Assembly (NCBI GenBank): GCA_949295465.1
Contig: CASFKY010000063.1
Location: forward strand, 1 to 40,656
Source: an uncultured Oscillospiraceae bacterium
GTDB lineage: Bacteria > Bacillota > Clostridia > Oscillospirales > Ruminococcaceae
DNA length: 40,656 bases
Reading direction: 5' to 3'
Made by a program: the position numbers and the translations under genes. A model generated the notes under the pieces. The model ran no database searches. It was not told the origin of the DNA and saw only the letters and a program-made list of their open reading frames with translations. Numbering within the stretch: position 1 is the first letter of the stretch; each line of letters opens with the position of its first letter. This document shows positions 35,451 to 40,656 of this stretch, one piece after another.

Positions 35451-36734
35451 TTGGCACAGCCAGGCGGGAAATGGTACAGGCTGGACAGCGCGGCCCTTCT
35501 GTATTCGGCCCTCCAGAGCGAGCAATATTCGGCGGTCTATCGATTTTCGGCCATGATGGACCAGCCGGTGGACCCGGCGGCCCTACAGCGGGCGGTGGAT
35601 CGGATCATGCCCCGTTTTCCCGGTTTCGGGGTGCGGATCCGGCGGGGGCTGTTCTGGTTTTACTTTGAGCCCAATCCGGCCCCCGGCCCCTTTGTGCGCC
35701 CGGACATCCTCAACCCCTGCCCGCCGGTGCGATTCGGGCAGGACAACGGCTGGCTGGTGCGGTTTTATTATTACCAAAACCGCATCTCTATCGAGGTGTT
35801 CCATGCCCTGTCCGATGGGGGCGGGGCACTGGTGTTGTTTCGCAGCCTGCTGGCGGAATATCTGCGCCAGAGAGGAATCCCGGTTCCCTGCGGGCGCCGG
35901 TTCGGCGTGCTGGACCCGGATAAGCCGCCCCGGTCCGAAGAGCTGGAAAACGCCTATGCCCGGTATGCGGGCAGTCAGAAAGGGAGATTCGGTTTTCTGC
36001 CCCGGGCCTATCAGAATCTGGGCACGCCGGAGCCTTTCTACACCCTCCATGTGACCATGGGTTTTCTGCCCCTGGACCAGCTGCGGGCCAGGGCAAAGAG
36101 CTACGGGGCCTCGATCACCGAATATCTGTCCGCGGTGCTGATCCAGGTTCTGCTGGAAAAGCAGGCCCGGGAAAAGCCCCGTCGGCCCCGGCCGGTGGCC
36201 CTGGCCATCCCCATCAACCTGCGGGGGTGGTTCCCCTCCGAGACCCTGCGGAACTTCATCACCACTGTGCGCCCCTGCATCGACCCGAACCTGGGGGAGT
36301 ACACCTTCCCGGAAATCGTGGCCCAGGTGCGCTATTTCATGAAGCTGCATATCAACCGCCAGGAGATGCGGGCGGAGTTTACCACCAAGGTGCGCTTTGC
36401 CGACAACCGGCTGCTGCAGCTGGTGCCGGTGGTGCTGAAAAACCCGGTGGTGGCGCTGAACTACAAGCTCCTGGGCATCCGGCCCTATACCGCCACCTTT
36501 ACCAACCCGGGCGCCTTTGAGGTGCCCGCCGAGATGCGCCCCCATATCCGGCATATGGAGGTGATTCTGGGGCAGGCCACAGTGCCCCGGGCCGACTGCG
36601 CCGCCATCAGCTACGGCAATATTATGGAGATCACCTTTGCCGGTACCCAGAAAGAGACCGAGACTGAGCGGGATTTCTTCCGCTTTCTGGTTCGGGAGGG
36701 CATCCCGGTGAAGATCGAGAGCGACCGGCCCTGA
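35451..36734 (+). CDS. Condensation-domain-like acyl/alcohol acetyltransferase (TTG start)
   Basis: The 427-residue product resembles the chloramphenicol-acetyltransferase / NRPS condensation superfamily, in particular stand-alone alcohol acetyltransferase-like proteins of Clostridia. The active-site motif is FHALSDGGG (His118, Asp122), a form of HHxxxDG with the first His replaced by Phe. SYGNIMEITF near the C-terminus sits where the structural DFGWG motif normally lies. No carrier-protein or adenylation domain is attached and none is nearby. GGGAAGGGGG lies 8 bases before TTG 35451, and no in-frame ATG is better placed. A zinc-ribbon membrane protein follows 18 bases later. Substrate unknown; a membrane lipid or glycan acyl acceptor is possible. 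Confidence 0.65.
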   Translation: MAQPGGKWYRLDSAALLYSALQSEQYSAVYRFSAMMDQPVDPAALQRAVDRIMPRFPGFGVRIRRGLFWFYFEPNPAPGPFVRPDILNPCPPVRFGQDNGWLVRFYYYQNRISIEVFHALSDGGGALVLFRSLLAEYLRQRGIPVPCGRRFGVLDPDKPPRSEELENAYARYAGSQKGRFGFLPRAYQNLGTPEPFYTLHVTMGFLPLDQLRARAKSYGASITEYLSAVLIQVLLEKQAREKPRRPRPVALAIPINLRGWFPSETLRNFITTVRPCIDPNLGEYTFPEIVAQVRYFMKLHINRQEMRAEFTTKVRFADNRLLQLVPVVLKNPVVALNYKLLGIRPYTATFTNPGAFEVPAEMRPHIRHMEVILGQATVPRADCAAISYGNIMEITFAGTQKETETERDFFRFLVREGIPVKIESDRP

Positions 36735-36752
36735 GCCGGGGGAGGAAAGAAT

Positions 36753-37454
36753 ATGTCCTACTGCGTTCATTGCGGGGTGGAGCTGGACGACCAGGCCCGG
36801 CGCTGCCCGCTGTGCGGCACGCCGGTGGTGGACCCCTCGGCCCGGGAGCCGGACCGGGAGGCGCCCTTTTTTGCCTCCCGGCGGGTGGAGGTGCCCCCGG
36901 TCTCCAAGACCGAGCTGGCCCTGCTGCTCACCGGGATGCTGGCCTCGGTGACCATCTGCTGTTCGGTGGTGAACCTGTTTGTGGGCCGCACGGTGGCCTG
37001 GTCCCTCTATGTGACCGGGGCGGCGGCCATGCTCTGGTTCTGGTGTGTGCTGCCGCTGCTGGCAAGGCATCTGCCGGTGTGGGCCCGGCTCACCCTGGAT
37101 GTGGGCGCCATCGGGCTGTATGTATACCTCATCAGCCTGGCGCTGCGGGGAAAATGGTTCTTTTCCCTGGCGCTGCCCATCCTGGCGGTGGCGGCGGCCC
37201 TGGCCCTGGGGCTGGGGCTGGCCCTGCCGGTGCGGGGCCGTTCCCTGCTCACGGCCGCCGCGCTGGTCATCCTGGCCTTTGGGGTGCTGATGCTGGGAGT
37301 GGAATTCTTCTGGGATCGGTATTTTCAGGGCCGGTGGCAGCCGGGCTGGTCTGTGGCGGTCTTTTTGGCCTGCGTGGCCCTGGTGATCCCGCTGGTGATT
37401 GTGCGGCGGGTGCCTTCTCTGCGGGAGGAGGCCCGGCGGCGGTTCCACCGCTGA
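36753..37454 (+). CDS. Zinc-ribbon polytopic membrane protein (DUF6320-like)
   Basis: The 233-residue product begins with a zinc ribbon, CVHC (Cys4, Cys7) and CPLC (Cys18, Cys21). About 30 polar residues follow, then six probable membrane spans (from ELALLLTGMLASVTICCSVVNL to SVAVFLACVALVIPLVIVRR) and a basic tail. No catalytic motif is seen. From memory it resembles DUF6320 proteins, which often accompany the alcohol-acetyltransferase-like protein upstream. GGGGGAGGAAAG precedes the ATG. It presumably anchors or serves the acyltransferase at the membrane; that is inference from operon order only. Confidence 0.65.
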   Translation: MSYCVHCGVELDDQARRCPLCGTPVVDPSAREPDREAPFFASRRVEVPPVSKTELALLLTGMLASVTICCSVVNLFVGRTVAWSLYVTGAAAMLWFWCVLPLLARHLPVWARLTLDVGAIGLYVYLISLALRGKWFFSLALPILAVAAALALGLGLALPVRGRSLLTAAALVILAFGVLMLGVEFFWDRYFQGRWQPGWSVAVFLACVALVIPLVIVRRVPSLREEARRRFHR

Positions 37455-37459
37455 GGGCC

Positions 37460-37488
37460 TTGCCCGCCGGCAGGGGGCGTGGTATGAT
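37460..37488 (+). promoter_or_regulatory. Promoter of the rhamnosyltransferase-like gene
   Basis: TTGCCC (37460-37465) and TATGAT (37483-37488) are 17 bases apart, directly after the stop of the preceding gene. Confidence 0.5.
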
Positions 37489-37535
37489 AGAGAGCGGCCG
37501 CCGCAGGCGGAGCAAACAGCAAGGAGAGAAAAAGA

Positions 37536-38306
37536 ATGGGCAAGATCTCGGCCAGTATCGTCAGCTACGGCGGCTATGAGGAAGTGATGCGGGCGGTGGA
37601 GTCCCTGCTTGGGTACGCAGGGCCGGACTTCACTCTCTGGCTGGTGGACAATGCCAGCCCCGACGGTACCGGCCAAAAACTGGCGCAGTCGGTGCGGGAT
37701 CCCCGGGTCCAGGTGATCCAGAACCCCCAAAACTACGGCTTTGGCAAGGGCCACAACACCGTGCTGCCCCTCTTGGACAGCGAGTATCACTTTGTGCTGA
37801 ACCCGGATATCCTGGTGCAGCAGCCAGTGCTGGAGCAGATGGCCGGCTGGATGGATCAGAACCCGGATGTGGTGATGAGTACGCCCCGGCTCACCTTCCC
37901 GGACGGCCAGCCCCAGGTACTGCCCAAGCGGCCCTGCAATCTGCTGGGGCTGTTGTCCCGCCAATTGCCCTCGGTGGGCTTTCTCAAGCCCTATGGAGAC
38001 CACTACGCCATGCTGGATGAGGACCTGAGCAAGGTCACCGACATTCAGTTCTGCACCGGCAGCTTTTTCTGCATCCGCACCGAGGTGTTCCGCAGGATGG
38101 GCGGATTTGACGAGGGGTATTTTATGTATGTGGAGGATGCGGACATCACCCGCAAGGCCATGGCGTACGGCCGGGTGTGCTATCTGCCCCAGTTCTCTGC
38201 CTGTCATGCCTGGCACCGCAGCCCCAACAAGGATTTTGCCCAGTTTTGGATGCAGGTGAAAAGCATGGGCCGGTATTTTCGCAAGTGGGGATTCCGGCTG
38301 AAGTAA
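37536..38306 (+). CDS. Family 2 glycosyltransferase, rhamnosyltransferase-like
   Basis: The 256-residue cytoplasmic GT-A enzyme starts KISASIVSYGGYEEVMRAVES. It has LWLVDNASPDGTG, NPQNYGFGKGHNTVL, and FVLNPDILVQQP (the DxD-equivalent NPD). The acceptor-side motif is FCTGSFFCIRTEVFRRMGGFDEGYF, with YVEDADITRKA as the catalytic ED region. These features place it with WbbL/RfbF-type dTDP-rhamnosyl transferases. The following rmlA-rmlD-rmlB genes make its likely donor. No membrane span is seen. AAGGAG lies about 9 bases before ATG. Confidence 0.82.
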   Translation: MGKISASIVSYGGYEEVMRAVESLLGYAGPDFTLWLVDNASPDGTGQKLAQSVRDPRVQVIQNPQNYGFGKGHNTVLPLLDSEYHFVLNPDILVQQPVLEQMAGWMDQNPDVVMSTPRLTFPDGQPQVLPKRPCNLLGLLSRQLPSVGFLKPYGDHYAMLDEDLSKVTDIQFCTGSFFCIRTEVFRRMGGFDEGYFMYVEDADITRKAMAYGRVCYLPQFSACHAWHRSPNKDFAQFWMQVKSMGRYFRKWGFRLK

Positions 38307-38381
38307 AAGAGCTTTGGGACGCTTTTTCGGCAGAGATTCGACAAATTAAGGCAGCGGCCTCGCACAAAAGCGGTAAAATGC

Positions 38382-38410
38382 TTGTGTTGCGGGGCCGTTT
38401 TGTTTATAAT
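38382..38410 (+). promoter_or_regulatory. Promoter of rmlA-rmlD-rmlB
   Basis: TTGTGT (38382-38387) and TATAAT (38405-38410) are 17 bases apart, with a leader of about 85 bases. It lies in an otherwise gene-free 195-base gap in which I see no clear terminator. Confidence 0.7.
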
Positions 38411-38501
38411 AATACTGTATATGACCCGAAAGGCGGCAGGCCGATCGGACAAAAAACGCCGGCGGAAAGGCGTTGCAACAAAAAATAAAGGCAGTGATAG
38501 T

Positions 38502-39389
38502 ATGAAAGGAATTATTCTGGCAGGCGGGGCGGGTACCCGCCTTTATCCCTTGACCATGGTCACCTCCAAGCAGCTCTTGCCGGTGTACGACAAGCCCATG
38601 ATCTACTACCCTCTGTCCACCCTGATGCTGGCGGGAATCCGGGAGATCCTGATCATCTCCACCCCTGAGGACACTCCCCGCTTTGAGAACCTGCTGGGAG
38701 ACGGCAGCCAGTTCGGTCTCCAGCTGAGCTATAAGGTGCAGCCCTCCCCGGACGGTCTGGCCCAGGCCTTCCTGCTGGGGGAGGAGTTCATCGGGGACGA
38801 CTGCTGCGCCATGGTGCTGGGGGACAACATCTTTTACGGCAACGGGTTCAGCCATATCCTGAAAGCGGCAGTGGAAAACGCCGAACAGCGGGGCCGGGCC
38901 ACAGTGTTCGGTTATTATGTGAGCGACCCGGAGCGGTTCGGCATCGTGGAATTCGATGAGAGCGGCAAGGTGATCAGCGTGGAGGAAAAGCCCGCTCAGC
39001 CCAAGAGCAACTACGCCATTACCGGGCTGTATTTCTACGATAAGCGGGTGGTGGAGATGGCCAAACAGGTGAAGCCCAGCGCCCGGGGAGAACTGGAGAT
39101 CACCACCCTGAACGAACTGTATCTGAAGGCGGGCGATCTGGATGTGCAGCTGCTGGGCCGCGGGTTTGCCTGGCTGGATACCGGCACCATGGACAGCCTG
39201 GTGGACGCGGCGGATTTTGTGCGGATGGTGGAAAAGCGCCAGGGCATCAAGATCAGCGCCCCCGAGGAGATCGCCTATAAATATGGCTGGATCGACAAGG
39301 AGAAATTGCTGGAGAGCGCCCGGCGCTACGGCAAGAGCCCCTACGGCCAGCATCTGAAACAGGTGGCGGACAACAAGATCCGCTATTAA
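38502..39389 (+). CDS. rmlA: Glucose-1-phosphate thymidylyltransferase RmlA
   Basis: The 295-residue product makes dTDP-glucose from dTTP and glucose-1-phosphate, the first step to dTDP-L-rhamnose. It has the nucleotidyltransferase signature [16 protein letters not shown] and [20 protein letters not shown]. Later come [11 protein letters not shown] (metal Asp), [20 protein letters not shown], and [15 protein letters not shown] (second metal Asp). Length is normal. AAAGG lies 10 bases before ATG 38502; the longer frame from 38382 crosses the promoter. It heads the rml operon, 20 bases before rmlD. Confidence 0.95.
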   Translation: MKGIILAGGAGTRLYPLTMVTSKQLLPVYDKPMIYYPLSTLMLAGIREILIISTPEDTPRFENLLGDGSQFGLQLSYKVQPSPDGLAQAFLLGEEFIGDDCCAMVLGDNIFYGNGFSHILKAAVENAEQRGRATVFGYYVSDPERFGIVEFDESGKVISVEEKPAQPKSNYAITGLYFYDKRVVEMAKQVKPSARGELEITTLNELYLKAGDLDVQLLGRGFAWLDTGTMDSLVDAADFVRMVEKRQGIKISAPEEIAYKYGWIDKEKLLESARRYGKSPYGQHLKQVADNKIRY

Positions 39390-39409
39390 GGGAAGGAGAT
39401 TTGCGCAAT

Positions 39410-40324
39410 ATGAAGGTGCTGATTACGGGCAGTCATGGTCAGCTGGGCAGGGAAATCCAAAAACAGCTGAAATTGGGGTACAGCGAGATCGGCCCCATCC
39501 CTGAAAAGCTGAAGAACGCCACGGTGCTGGCGGTGGATCTGGAGGAACTGGACATCACCAATCGGACGGCGGTGGTGGATTTTGTGCGCCGCCATCAGCC
39601 GGACGCCATCATCAACTGTGCCGCCTTTACCAATGTGGACGGCTGTGAGACCAACACCGATGCGGCTTTTAAGGCCAACGCCATCGGGCCCCGCAATCTG
39701 GCCATTGCTGCCGAGAAGGCGGGGGCGCGGCTGGTGCATGTGTCCACCGACTATGTGTTCAGCGGGCGGGAAAACGGGGAGATCCCCCAGGATGAGACCT
39801 GCCTGCCCGGCCCCATCAGCGCCTACGGCACTACCAAGCTCCTGGGCGAAAAATATGTGCAGGAGTTCTGCCATCGCCATTTCATCGTGCGCACTGCCTG
39901 GCTGTACAGCTATTACGGCAAAAACTTTGTCAAGACCATGGTGAACGCCGGCCGGAAGGTGGGGGCCCTGGAAGTGGTCAACGACCAGAAGGGCAACCCC
40001 ACCAACGCGGTGGATCTGGCCCATCATATCCTCAAACTGGTGGTGAGCCACGAGTACGGCATCTATCACTGCACCGGAGAAGGAGTCTGCAGCTGGTATG
40101 ATTTTGCCTCGGAGATCATCCGTCTGTCCGGGGTGAATGCCACCGTTGCCCCCTGCACCAGCGCGCAGTACAAGGCCAAGCACCCGGAAAGCGCCGACCG
40201 CCCGGCCTGGAGCGCCCTGGAAAATCGGATGCTGCGCTGCACGGTGGGAGACGAGATGCGTCCCTGGCAGCAGGCCCTGGCCTGCTTCTTTGAGCACTGG
40301 GACGGCGAGAACGGAATGAAATAA
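39410..40324 (+). CDS. rmlD: dTDP-4-dehydrorhamnose reductase RmlD
   Basis: The 304-residue product performs the final NADPH-dependent reduction to dTDP-L-rhamnose. An SDR fold is seen: MKVLITGSHGQLGREI (nucleotide-binding GxxGxxG), DITNRTAVVDFVRRHQPD, NCAAFTNVDGCE, the catalytic STDYVFSG and YGTTKLLGE (Tyr/Lys). TAWLYSYYGKNFVKTM and NPTNAVDLA follow. AAGGAG (39393-39398) is 11 bases before ATG 39410; a TTG at 39401 in the same frame is too close. It lies between rmlA and rmlB. Confidence 0.94.
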   Translation: MKVLITGSHGQLGREIQKQLKLGYSEIGPIPEKLKNATVLAVDLEELDITNRTAVVDFVRRHQPDAIINCAAFTNVDGCETNTDAAFKANAIGPRNLAIAAEKAGARLVHVSTDYVFSGRENGEIPQDETCLPGPISAYGTTKLLGEKYVQEFCHRHFIVRTAWLYSYYGKNFVKTMVNAGRKVGALEVVNDQKGNPTNAVDLAHHILKLVVSHEYGIYHCTGEGVCSWYDFASEIIRLSGVNATVAPCTSAQYKAKHPESADRPAWSALENRMLRCTVGDEMRPWQQALACFFEHWDGENGMK

Positions 40325-40342
40325 GAGAGGAACACAATTGTC

Positions 40343-40656
40343 ATGAAAAAATACCTGATCACAGGCTGCGCCGGCTTTATCGGCTCAAACTTCGTCTATT
40401 ATATGCTCAAGAAGTACCCGGAGATCCTGCTGGTGAATCTGGACAAGCTGACCTATGCCGGCAATCTGGAAAACCTGAAGGACTGCGAGGGGGACCCCCG
40501 CCACGTCTTTGTGCAGGGGGACATCTGCGACAAGACCCTGGTGAGCCGCCTGTTTGAGGAGTACGATTTTGACTATGTGATCAATTTCGCGGCGGAGAGC
40601 CATGTGGACCGCAGCATCTCCAACCCCGAGATCTTTGTGGAGAGCAATGTGCTGGG
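40343..40656 (+). CDS. rmlB: dTDP-glucose 4,6-dehydratase RmlB, N-terminal part (3' cut by window)
   Basis: The first 104 residues are visible. They start MKKYLITGCAGFIGSNFVYY (Rossmann GxxGxxG), then NLDKLTYAGNLENL, GDICDKTLVSRLFEEY, and NFAAESHVDRSISNPEIF. These are the standard RmlB blocks. The enzyme converts dTDP-glucose to the 4-keto-6-deoxy form using bound NAD. It lies 18 bases after rmlD with GAGAGG upstream of the ATG. The catalytic YxxxK lies beyond the edge. rmlC is not seen and may follow. Confidence 0.94.
   Translation, partial: MKKYLITGCAGFIGSNFVYYMLKKYPEILLVNLDKLTYAGNLENLKDCEGDPRHVFVQGDICDKTLVSRLFEEYDFDYVINFAAESHVDRSISNPEIFVESNVL

Overview
The window is a chromosomal segment of a high-GC, Gram-positive anaerobe of the class Clostridia. 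The best guess is Oscillospiraceae (Faecalibacterium / Gemmiger / Subdoligranulum-like). The reasons are strong GGAGG-type ribosome sites, a classic Firmicute rimP-nusA-rnpM-ylxQ-infB-rbfA-nrnA-truB-ribF operon, a homodimer-type glycyl-tRNA synthetase, YesM/YesN two-component proteins and an EFR1 ferredoxin protein. The taxonomic call is inference; no rRNA gene is present. No gene-free stretch exceeds 300 bases. I saw no tRNA, rRNA, CRISPR array or complete insertion sequence.

Layout. (1) 1-1626 is a lower-GC scar of a mobile element: the end of an LPXTG-anchored surface protein, a C-terminal relaxase-like fragment on the minus strand, and an ABC-F protein that has lost its first half at the junction near position 650. 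(2) 1632-2393 (minus) is an EFR1-type flavodoxin/ferredoxin fusion. (3) 2611-16985 is a galactose utilisation island. It holds a YesN-type response regulator, a YesM-type histidine kinase broken by one in-frame TAA, a membrane-tethered sugar-binding lipoprotein, an MglB-MglA-MglC galactose ABC importer, a small InlB-repeat membrane protein coupled to mglC, and on the minus strand lacI, galK, galT and galM. Together these would sense galactose outside the cell, import it by an ATP-driven transporter, and pass it through the Leloir pathway (mutarotase, kinase, uridylyltransferase); galE is not in the window. (4) 17276-20740 holds a DtxR/MntR-type regulator, glyS and an M29 aminopeptidase. (5) 20933-29050 is the translation/RNA operon rimP to ribF. 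(6) 29105-31490 holds two glycan genes (a polytopic GT-C-like protein and a GtrB-like transferase) wedged between ribF and rpsO. (7) 31671-34259 holds rpsO and pnp, each behind a structured leader. (8) 34327-37454 is an uncharacterised lipid- or ester-like cluster: an HSL-family hydrolase divergent from a condensation-domain-like acyltransferase and a zinc-ribbon membrane protein. (9) 37536 to the end holds a rhamnosyltransferase-like GT2 and rmlA-rmlD-rmlB of dTDP-rhamnose synthesis, with rmlB cut by the window edge.

The most interesting signals are regulatory. The galK promoter carries a 20-bp tandem repeat, part of which recurs at the mglB promoter. A perfect inverted repeat sits exactly between the -35 and -10 of lacI. 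A 26-bp hairpin sits in the pnp leader. The nonsense codon replaces the conserved glutamate of the kinase N-box.
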